A stretch of 38,140 nt of DNA from an uncultured Flavobacteriaceae bacterium. Its GTDB lineage: Bacteria; Bacteroidota; Bacteroidia; Flavobacteriales; Flavobacteriaceae. The stretch lies in contig CALHGE010000025.1 in the NCBI GenBank assembly GCA_938029725.1, forward strand, positions 1 to 38,140, written 5' to 3'. A program made the translations under genes and the position numbers. Below the pieces are notes generated by a model that searched no databases, was not told where the DNA came from, and saw only the letters and a list, made by a program, of their open reading frames with translations. This document shows positions 8,508 to 16,146 of the stretch, piece after piece. The stretch's first letter is position 1. Each line of letters starts with the position of its first letter.

Positions 8508-8771
8508 ATGGCTTTTTTAAAGACGATTTTAATAATCATTCTGTGCTATTATCTTTTTAAGAAATTGGTAAAGCTTTTCGCTCCAAAGATTATCAACTAT
8601 GCAGCGAAGAAAACGGAAGCACATTTTAAAGAAAAATTTGGTGATTTTGCTAATCAAAATTCTAGCGAAGAAAAGCAGGTTGGTGATGTCATCATAGATA
8701 AAAAACCCACAAAGAAAGGTGGCACTTCAAAAAAAGTTGGAGATTATATCGACTTTGAGGAAATTGACTGA
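8508..8771 (+). CDS. DUF4834-family small membrane protein
   Basis: 87 residues. The first ~16 residues (FLKTILIIILCYYLFKKL) form one membrane helix; the rest is a charged cytosolic tail ending in KVGDYIDFEEID. This pattern (N-terminal helix, then a Lys-rich linker, then a conserved VGDYIDFEE end) matches the DUF4834 family, common in Flavobacteriia. No biochemical function is known to me. The Lys-rich linker and conserved C-terminal acidic motif suggest a protein-binding peptide, which is inference. It has its own promoter. Confidence 0.75.
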   Translation: MAFLKTILIIILCYYLFKKLVKLFAPKIINYAAKKTEAHFKEKFGDFANQNSSEEKQVGDVIIDKKPTKKGGTSKKVGDYIDFEEID

Positions 8772-8965
8772 TAACGAGGGCTTATTTTTTCTAAGAAAAA
8801 AAATAGTGCTTAGGCGTTCTAATGACCGTGTTTTAATCTGTACTGCAGTACTATACTTCTTAAATTTAGCAAGATTCGCATACAAAATGTAAAATTTGTA
8901 GCTAAAAGAAAAAATTAAAACTACTTCATTCTGTATTTTAGCGGACTCAACCACTAAGACAATTC

Positions 8966-11413
8966 ATGAAAACAGGTTTAAAAGCGTTTTTTACCCACTT
9001 TTTTGTGGCCGTATTTTTTGTAATTGTAGCTTTAGCATACTTCAGCCCTGTTTTGCAGGGTAAAGTTATTGAGCAGTCTGATATCAAACTGTTTGTTGGC
9101 ATGGCTAAGGAACAGAATGATTTTCGAAAACAAAATGACGGACAAGAGCCTTATTGGACCAATAGTGCTTTTGGTGGCATGCCTACGTATCAGTTAGGTG
9201 CATATTACCCGCATGATTATGTAAAAAAATTGGATACGTTTATACGTTTTCTACCAAGGCCTGCGGATTATCTTTTTCTTTATTTTATAGGATTCTACAT
9301 ACTACTTTCTTGTATGAAAGTCGATTATCGACTGGCTATTGTAGGAGCGCTTGCATTTGGCTTCTCAACCTACCTTATTATCATTTTTGGAGCGGGGCAT
9401 AATGCGAAAGCTCATGCCTTAGGATACTTGCCTATGCTTTTAGGGGGAATTATATTGGTTTTTAGGAAGAAGTACTTATGGGGTTTTGTGTTAACAGCAA
9501 TAGCAATGGCTCTTGAAATACGTGCAAATCACTACCAGATGACCTACTATTTTATGTTCCTGGTCTTGATATTAGGTCTCGTTTATTTAGTGGAGGCTAT
9601 TAGAAAGAAATACTTAAAACACTTTTTTGCTTCAGTTGGAATTTTGTTAGTAGCCGTTACAATAGGTATTGCAGCCAATGCAACTGGGCTAATGGCCACC
9701 AAAGAGTATGCAGATTGGAGTACACGAGGCGCTTCGAAACTTAGCGTTAAACCAGATGGCCTACCTAAAGAGAAATCTACGGGCTTGGATAAAGAATACA
9801 TTACCCAATGGAGTTATGGGGTCTCTGAATCTTTAAACCTTTTTGTTCCGCGTTTGTTTGGTGGTGCAACTTTTGAAAATTTGGGAGAAGATTCTAAAAC
9901 CTATGATTTTCTAATTGATCAAGGTTTACAAAGAAAAAGAGCACTTGATTTTTCAAGTCAAGTTCGAACCTATTGGGGTGATCAACCCATAACTTCAGGC
10001 CCTGCTTATATTGGAGCAATCATTTTCTTCTTATTTATTCTAGGATTGTTTCTAGTAGAGAAAAAAGCCAAATGGTGGCTTTTTAGTGGCGTGTTGATGT
10101 CTTTGCTACTATCGTGGGGTAAAAATTTTAGTTTATTGACCGATTTTATGATTGATTATTTTCCACTCTACAATAAGTTTAGAGCGGTATCTTCTATACA
10201 AGTGATTTTAGAACTCTGTGCTCCTGTATTGGCCATGTTAGCTTTGGTGGCACTATTTAATCCATCCATAGAAAAAACAAAAAAAATGAAGGCGCTTAAA
10301 ATTGCATTCACTTCTGTGATGGGCCTTTGTGTTGCCTTGTTCGTTTTTAAAGGGACTTTTTCGTTTGAGGGGCCAGGAGATCGCATGTTGAAAGCGAATT
10401 ATGGTGATGAATTGTATGCCTTAATTAAATTAGATCGAAAGGCAATTTACAATAATGATTTGTTTAGGTCTTTCATGTTTGTTGTGTTAGCTACAATTCC
10501 TCTTTGGTTCTACCTGAAAGGAATGCTAAAACAGAACCTAGTAATTATAACTTTGGGTGCACTTATTGTTTTTGATTTGGTAGGTGTTGATTTGCGTTAT
10601 GTCAACAAAGATAATTTTGTTTCAAGAAGAGCAATGAACCAGCCTTTTAAAGAGACCGTTCTTGATAAGCAGATTAAGAAAGACAATGGTATTTATCGTG
10701 TTTTTGACCAATCAGAAGGATTAAGTGGAGCACGAACTGCGTATTTTCACCACTCTATTAGTGGCTATCACGCAGCAAAACCAGCAGGTATTCAAGATTT
10801 GTTTGACTACCAATTGGCAAAGGGCAATATGGAAGTTTTGAACATGTTAAACGTGAAATATGTTGTTCAGCAAGATGAAGAGGGTAGAAGCTACCCTGCT
10901 ACAAACCCTGAAGCCAATGGAAACGCTTGGTTCATTACTGAATTAAAGAAAGTAACTAGTGCCGATGAAGAAATGAACTCACTTCAAGGTTTAGCTTCAA
11001 AAAAAGTAGCAATTGTAAATACGAAAGACTTTTCAAATATTAATCGATTTGCGTTTCGAACAGATTCCACCTCGGTAATTACACTTACCGACTATAAAGC
11101 GAATCATTTGACTTATGCATCTGATAACACCTACGCCGGAGTGGCTGTTTTTTCAGAGATGTATTATGCAAATGGCTGGAATGCTTACATTGACGGAATA
11201 GTACAAGACCATTTTCGAGTGAATTATGTACTTCGTGCTTTGCGAATTCCTGAGGGGAAACATACCGTAGAATTCAAGTTTGAACCAGCGGTCGTACAGA
11301 CAGGTAGTAAGATTACACTAGCCAGTTCTATTCTTTTAGCATTGGTAGTTCTCGGAGGTATCGGATTTACTTTTTGGAAATCGAGACGGAAAGAAGAAAA
11401 ACCACAAGACTAA
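8966..11413 (+). CDS. YfhO-family multi-pass membrane protein
   Basis: 815 residues. There is one N-terminal membrane helix, a periplasmic loop with the segment TNSAFGGMPTYQLGAYYPHD, then about ten further helices to residue ~550, a large soluble domain (~550-790), and a final helix before a charged tail. This is the layout of YfhO-type proteins, which are GT-C-like and linked to glycosylation of teichoic acids or surface glycans with a polyprenyl-phosphate sugar donor. It heads an operon: its stop TAA overlaps the ATG of the glycosyltransferase gene (TAATG). A near-consensus TATTTTAG lies at 8934-8941, 25 bases before the ATG. Confidence 0.85.
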   Translation: MKTGLKAFFTHFFVAVFFVIVALAYFSPVLQGKVIEQSDIKLFVGMAKEQNDFRKQNDGQEPYWTNSAFGGMPTYQLGAYYPHDYVKKLDTFIRFLPRPADYLFLYFIGFYILLSCMKVDYRLAIVGALAFGFSTYLIIIFGAGHNAKAHALGYLPMLLGGIILVFRKKYLWGFVLTAIAMALEIRANHYQMTYYFMFLVLILGLVYLVEAIRKKYLKHFFASVGILLVAVTIGIAANATGLMATKEYADWSTRGASKLSVKPDGLPKEKSTGLDKEYITQWSYGVSESLNLFVPRLFGGATFENLGEDSKTYDFLIDQGLQRKRALDFSSQVRTYWGDQPITSGPAYIGAIIFFLFILGLFLVEKKAKWWLFSGVLMSLLLSWGKNFSLLTDFMIDYFPLYNKFRAVSSIQVILELCAPVLAMLALVALFNPSIEKTKKMKALKIAFTSVMGLCVALFVFKGTFSFEGPGDRMLKANYGDELYALIKLDRKAIYNNDLFRSFMFVVLATIPLWFYLKGMLKQNLVIITLGALIVFDLVGVDLRYVNKDNFVSRRAMNQPFKETVLDKQIKKDNGIYRVFDQSEGLSGARTAYFHHSISGYHAAKPAGIQDLFDYQLAKGNMEVLNMLNVKYVVQQDEEGRSYPATNPEANGNAWFITELKKVTSADEEMNSLQGLASKKVAIVNTKDFSNINRFAFRTDSTSVITLTDYKANHLTYASDNTYAGVAVFSEMYYANGWNAYIDGIVQDHFRVNYVLRALRIPEGKHTVEFKFEPAVVQTGSKITLASSILLALVVLGGIGFTFWKSRRKEEKPQD

Positions 11414-12684
11414 TGAGAAAAGTGCTGGTCATTACCTATTACTGGCCACCAGCTGGCGGCCCCGGTGTACAGCGCTGGTTGAAATTTGTGAAATACCTTC
11501 GTGATTTTGGTGTTGAACCTGTAGTTTACATTCCAGAGAATCCAAATTATCCTATTATTGACGAGACTTTTCATGGTGATATTCCAGATGATATTAGGAT
11601 CTACAAAAATCGAATTTTTGAACCTTATCGTTTGGCTAGTATGTTTTCAAAAAAGAAAACAAAACGAATAAGTTCAGGAATCATTCAAACTAAAAACCAA
11701 TCCTTTTTAGAGCAGTTTATGCTTTGGGTTAGGGGTAATATCTTTATTCCTGATGCCCGTAAATATTGGGTTCGCCCATCTGTTAAGTTTTTGTACGATG
11801 TTATAGAAAAAGAAAATATAGCTACAATTATAACCACTGGACCACCGCATAGCGTTCACCTCATCGGTCATTACTTAAAAGAGTTTAAAAAAGTAAAATG
11901 GATTGCCGATTTTAGAGATCCATGGACGTCTATTGGGTATCATAAGAAGTTAAAAATGACTACACTGGCTAAGAATCGTCATAAAGAGCTAGAGCAGTTG
12001 GTATTAACGATAGCCGATCAGATTCTCGTTACTAGCGAAACAACAAAGAAAGAGTTTCAAGCCATTACGAGACAGCCTATTGCGGTAATCACTAACGGCT
12101 ACGATACGGTTGTTTCGAGTAAAGTTGTTTTAGATAAGCAGTTTACGATATCACATATAGGCTCTATGCTCACTGGTCGTAACCCAAAAAACCTTTGGAA
12201 GGTAATTGCTGAATTGATTGTAGAAAATAAAAATTTTAAAAATAGCGTTCGATTACAATTTCTCGGAGTATTGAGCGATGATGTGTTGCAAAACCTAAAG
12301 CAGTCTGGTTTGGAAGAGTATGTTGACGTCGTGGGCTACGTGTCTCATGAAGAAGCGATTCACTACCAGCAAAAATCACAAGTGCTTTTGCTCGCAGAAA
12401 TTGATTCAGAAGAAACGAAGGGCATTATTCCAGGAAAATTATTTGAATACATGGCTGCAGAACGCCCTATTTTAGGCATTGGCCCAGCAGGTTGGGAAGT
12501 CACTGATATGGTAGCTTCGACAAAAACAGGAGCAATATTCGAATATACGGCGCACTTTCAATTGAAGCAGGTACTGTTAAATTGGTTCGAACAATATCAA
12601 AACAACCAATTGGGGGTTTCTTCTGTTAATATCAATCAATATAGCAGAAGGGAATTAACCCGAAAACTAGCCGAATATATCTAA
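11413..12684 (+). CDS. GT4-type glycosyltransferase
   Basis: 423 residues from ATG 11413, chosen because it sits in a TAATG overlap with the YfhO gene and gives the standard GT-B N-terminus MRKVLVITYYWPPAGGPGVQ; the open frame upstream would intrude into YfhO. Residues 1-190 are the acceptor domain, ending with WIADFRDPW. The second Rossmann domain starts at FTISHIGSMLTGRNP and contains PGKLFEYMAAERPILGIGP, the donor-binding E-x(3)-E region of GT4 enzymes. It probably adds a sugar to a lipid-linked or surface glycan at the inner membrane. The donor and acceptor cannot be read from sequence. The gene overlaps the flippase gene by one base. Confidence 0.88.
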   Translation: MRKVLVITYYWPPAGGPGVQRWLKFVKYLRDFGVEPVVYIPENPNYPIIDETFHGDIPDDIRIYKNRIFEPYRLASMFSKKKTKRISSGIIQTKNQSFLEQFMLWVRGNIFIPDARKYWVRPSVKFLYDVIEKENIATIITTGPPHSVHLIGHYLKEFKKVKWIADFRDPWTSIGYHKKLKMTTLAKNRHKELEQLVLTIADQILVTSETTKKEFQAITRQPIAVITNGYDTVVSSKVVLDKQFTISHIGSMLTGRNPKNLWKVIAELIVENKNFKNSVRLQFLGVLSDDVLQNLKQSGLEEYVDVVGYVSHEEAIHYQQKSQVLLLAEIDSEETKGIIPGKLFEYMAAERPILGIGPAGWEVTDMVASTKTGAIFEYTAHFQLKQVLLNWFEQYQNNQLGVSSVNINQYSRRELTRKLAEYI

Positions 12685-14156
12685 TGGGAGTCGTATTTAA
12701 ACAATCGTTTAAAAATACTTTAATCACTTATATCGGTTTTGCGATTGGCGCCGTGAACCATCTATTCCTATTTACCCAGTTCTTAACAGATCAATACTAT
12801 GGGTTGGTGACCGTTATTCTTTCTGCTTCTGGAATTTTAATGCCCCTTATGGCTTTCGGCGTGCAAAATACGCTGGTTAAGTATTATAGCAGTTTCAAGG
12901 AGAGCAAGAATTTAAATGCATTTTTAACCCTGATGCTCTTACTTCCACTTGTTATAATTTTGCCTCTCTTTGGTATCTCCTATTTGGCAAACGAGACGAT
13001 TGGTAATTTTTTATCGCAAACAAACCCGGTAGTTAAGGACTACGTCTGGTATATTTTTCTAATCGGATTGGCGATGGCTTATTTCGAAATATTCTATGCT
13101 TGGGCAAAAGTACAACTGAAATCAGTATTCGGAAATTTTATGAAAGAAATTTTTGTAAGAGTTGGTACGATGATTTTATTGACACTTATTTATTTCGATA
13201 GTATAACCGTTGAATTTTTTCTAAAAGGTTTGGTGGGGTTTTATTTAATGCGAATGCTAGTTATGAAATTCTACGCCTATAGTCTGCGAATGCCAAAACT
13301 AGATTTCAATTGGCCACAGAACACCAGAAAGATTCTTAACTATACCACGTTGATTATTCTTGGGGGGTCGGCTGCTATCGTATTGTTGGAAATTGATAAG
13401 GTGATGATAAATCAGTTTATAGCTATTGAAAACGTTGCATATTATGGCGTAGCTACATATATCGCTATGGTTATCATTGTTCCCTCACGCAGTATGCATC
13501 AAATTACATACCCATTAACAGCTGAGCTTATAAATATGGGGAATATAGTAGGATTGAAGACTCTTTATCAAAAGACATCCCTGACCCTTTTTATTGCCTC
13601 AGGAATACTATTTCTATTGATTATTTTGAATGTAAACGAGTTATATAGTTTGCTTCCTGAAGCGTACAGAGGTGGGTTCACTGTTGTTTTTATTGTAGGC
13701 TTGATAAAGGTTTATGATTCTCTTTTAGGTAATAATAATTCCATTCTTTATAATTCTGATTATTATCGCTCTTTATTATATATGGGTGCATTGCTTGCAA
13801 TTTTGGCTATACTGTTTAATTTATGGTTGATTCCTACCTATGGTATAGAAGGGGCTGCTTATGCCAGTTTTTTTGCCTTTTTCATCTACAACAGCATTAA
13901 GTTGATTTATGTAAAAGTGAAGTTTGGAATACTTCCATTTACTTCAGCGACTTTAAAAGTTTTTGTTCTTTTACTAGCGATTGGAATTCCTTTTTATTTT
14001 GTTTCTTTTTCCTTTCATCCTTTGATCAATATTATTTTGAAGAGTATACCGATGGTTTTAATCTTTGTGTATGTACTCTATCGTTTTAATATTTCTGAAG
14101 ATATCAATGCTGTTATTTATAAATTCTTCAACTTAGGAAAAGGAGATGCTGCGTAG
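12684..14156 (+). CDS. Polysaccharide/O-antigen flippase-like protein (Wzx/MOP type)
   Basis: 490 residues with about 12-14 hydrophobic helices, the size and layout of MOP-superfamily polysaccharide exporters. Characteristic segments include the N-terminal FKQSFKNTLITYIGFAIGAV and, midway, VLLEIDKVMINQFI followed by VAYYGVATYIAMVI, the pattern where Wzx proteins have D-K/R-x-M. It would flip a lipid-linked glycan to the periplasm. The start overlaps the glycosyltransferase stop (TAATG), so translation is probably coupled. It closes the three-gene glycan operon. Confidence 0.87.
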   Translation: MGVVFKQSFKNTLITYIGFAIGAVNHLFLFTQFLTDQYYGLVTVILSASGILMPLMAFGVQNTLVKYYSSFKESKNLNAFLTLMLLLPLVIILPLFGISYLANETIGNFLSQTNPVVKDYVWYIFLIGLAMAYFEIFYAWAKVQLKSVFGNFMKEIFVRVGTMILLTLIYFDSITVEFFLKGLVGFYLMRMLVMKFYAYSLRMPKLDFNWPQNTRKILNYTTLIILGGSAAIVLLEIDKVMINQFIAIENVAYYGVATYIAMVIIVPSRSMHQITYPLTAELINMGNIVGLKTLYQKTSLTLFIASGILFLLIILNVNELYSLLPEAYRGGFTVVFIVGLIKVYDSLLGNNNSILYNSDYYRSLLYMGALLAILAILFNLWLIPTYGIEGAAYASFFAFFIYNSIKLIYVKVKFGILPFTSATLKVFVLLLAIGIPFYFVSFSFHPLINIILKSIPMVLIFVYVLYRFNISEDINAVIYKFFNLGKGDAA

Positions 14157-14180
14157 CGAAGCCCTTCAAATTAGAATACT

Positions 14181-14641
14181 ATGAAATTAAAGATGCTATG
14201 CTTGTTATTTCTTCCATTCGCTGCAGTAAGTCAAGTGGAAACCCGCTAAGCCTTCGTTTATTGGAGATTTCATGAACAAATAGCGTTTTATAGTATGCCT
14301 TACGGAACTGTTTTTAAAGCCGTACAAAACGATTTTAAAAATGAAAATTACTTATCCCTTAAAATAGTAGTAGAAACAGAAGATTTTTCTATACACCAGT
14401 GGTGTACAGTAGGTCAGGTACGACCCGTCTAGGCTGGCTTAAGAAAAGTAAGTACATAGACGCAGTCAGTAAAAATGAAAAAGAAATACAAAATCGTACT
14501 TTATACAGCCTACCGATTGATGAGGCGCTAGATAAAATTAATCTAGCGGCGTGGAAGTCTGATTTTATAAGCATTGAAAAATGCAAGGGTGAATGGCGAT
14601 ATGTCTCTTTAATCTTTACCGGAGAAAAAGTTTGCGGCTAG
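14181..14641 (+). pseudogene. Decayed gene for a small secreted protein
   Basis: An ATG at 14181 opens a signal peptide, MKLKMLCLLFLPFAAVSQ, interrupted by TAA after 22 codons. The same frame then continues open for ~65 codons (AFVYWRFHEQIAFYSMPYGT onward, through KAVQNDFKNENYLSLKIVVE) to TAG at about 14430. A different frame carries the coding-like end, GWLKKSKYIDAVSKNEKE through IFTGEKVCG, stopping at 14639-14641. One in-frame stop plus one frameshift near 14400-14435 would be needed to restore a ~150-residue exported protein. The family is not recognised. Sequencing error cannot be excluded. It lies 24 bases after the flippase gene. Confidence 0.6.
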
Positions 14642-14720
14642 ATAAAAGTGAATAAAGTATGTGTAAATAGGCACTCATATTGTGGTTGATTTTTAGGTAT
14701 TGTAGTGCAGATATATAAAC

Positions 14721-14757
14721 AAAAAAACCTCCGCAGTAGATAAATCTAATGCGGAGG
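14721..14757 (-). terminator. Terminator for the basic exported protein gene
   Basis: CCTCCGCA (14728-14735) pairs with TGCGGAGG (14750-14757). Read on the minus strand, the stem is followed by a run of seven T's. Confidence 0.8.
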
Positions 14758-14785
14758 TAACAACTAACCAACCTAAAAACTATTT

Positions 14786-16024
14786 TTATTGCCTTCCTCT
14801 ACTTCGTGTTGATGTAGACCGACTAGCCGTACTTCTTACTGGTGCTTTTCTGAGCGATTTAGAAGAAGAACTTCTACTTGCTGTGCTTCTAGATGTTCTA
14901 GCAGGAGCCTTGTTGTAAGATCTCTTGTTTGAACTTTTACTAGCGGTACTTCTTGAAGTTCGTTGTGTAGGCTTTGCTACTGATCTTTGACTTCTATTTT
15001 GCGTACTTCGAACCGTTCTATTGGTATTTCTACTTTCGGGTTTACGTACCGTTGTACTTGAGCTTCTTTTTACTGTAGTCGCACGTGGCGTTCTTATAAC
15101 TTCTCGCTTTGTAACCGTTCTTTGATTAGACGCATTACCTTTTCTGTAGGTACTATTTCTAACTGTTGTATTTCTAGAACGAGTATTCGTATTGCTCGCC
15201 AGAGTTCTATTGCTTCTGTTTGTATTGCTGCTAGCAGCAGTTCTGTTAATTCTACTTGACGTATTGTTTCGCGCCAAGTCACTATTAGCTCTAGTCGAAT
15301 TGCTTCTTGCAGCGGTTCTGTCACTTCGTCTTGCGTTATCACGCACAGCAACTCGTTTGTCATTTCTATATACCGTGGCTCTTTCTCTTCGGGCGTTATT
15401 GTATCTGTGATCGCGACCAATTTTAGCATATGAATGTCTTCTGTTGAATCTATACGGATTGTAGTACGTATATCGAATCGGACTATAATATCTTCTGTAA
15501 GGTCTTGAGTTTACAAAACAGAATCCTATCGCTGGTCTTGAAAAGAACCCGTGAAATGGTCTGTAAGCATAATATCTGTTGAAACTGTTAATGTATCCGG
15601 TGTGATAGTCGTATAATCCTCTATTGTTATAGTAGACATTCATGTTTCCTATTCCACGTACTCTGCCGTTTCTATAACGAACGTTGGTATCACCTATTTG
15701 TGAAGCACGACCATAATTGTCATAATAAACGGGTACGTTCTCAACTTGAACTATTGCTCCATAATCGTCATACTGTGCATATGCACTATAATCGAAACCT
15801 GAATTAAAGGTTACATTATTTCTACGATTTCCGATTCTGTTATCGATGTAGAAATCAAATTCTCCATCGGGATACACTGAAAATGTAACGCCGTTTTCGA
15901 CAAATATAAAAGATTTGTCATATCGATAAGCATTGCGTTCAGCAACCTTATCATCTGCTGTATTAGCCATGATACCGCTGGTACCTAAAATAAGTGCTGT
16001 AAAAAGTAGTACTAATTTTTTCAT
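14786..16024 (-). CDS. Exported protein with a long Arg/Ser/Thr/Asn-rich tail
   Basis: 412 residues. A clear signal peptide (MKKLVLLFTALILGTSGIMA) is followed by a Tyr/Asn/Gly-rich domain (~30-190) with repeats of the type VYYDNYGRASQIGD and VRYRNGRVRGIGN, suggesting a small repetitive beta structure. From ~200 to the end the sequence is low complexity: Arg, Ser, Thr, Asn and Lys in short units such as NRTAASSNTNRSNRT and SRSTASKSSNKRS, with almost no acidic or hydrophobic residues. The tail is strongly basic and is expected to be disordered; it could bind nucleic acid, anionic glycans or the wall. I do not recognise a functional family beyond conserved Flavobacteriaceae exported proteins. 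Confidence 0.7.
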   Translation of the reverse strand: MKKLVLLFTALILGTSGIMANTADDKVAERNAYRYDKSFIFVENGVTFSVYPDGEFDFYIDNRIGNRRNNVTFNSGFDYSAYAQYDDYGAIVQVENVPVYYDNYGRASQIGDTNVRYRNGRVRGIGNMNVYYNNRGLYDYHTGYINSFNRYYAYRPFHGFFSRPAIGFCFVNSRPYRRYYSPIRYTYYNPYRFNRRHSYAKIGRDHRYNNARRERATVYRNDKRVAVRDNARRSDRTAARSNSTRANSDLARNNTSSRINRTAASSNTNRSNRTLASNTNTRSRNTTVRNSTYRKGNASNQRTVTKREVIRTPRATTVKRSSSTTVRKPESRNTNRTVRSTQNRSQRSVAKPTQRTSRSTASKSSNKRSYNKAPARTSRSTASRSSSSKSLRKAPVRSTASRSTSTRSRGRQ

Positions 16025-16146
16025 GATATAAGGTTTTAATTAAGAGTGGAAATATTTGCACTCGATTAGTATATACCAAACAGCGTGCCAGAAATCAGGA
16101 CACATGCCTAATTAGCTGATATATAACAACTTAAAACCGAATAGGC

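Noticed and set aside
14399..14641. 80-codon frame read as an independent gene
   Set aside because: It starts at GTG without a leader and reads as the 3' end of the decayed secreted protein gene beginning at 14181.
15094..15429. Overlapping open frames on both strands within the Arg/Ser/Thr-rich tail
   Set aside because: They are by-products of low-complexity codon repeats in the exported protein gene.
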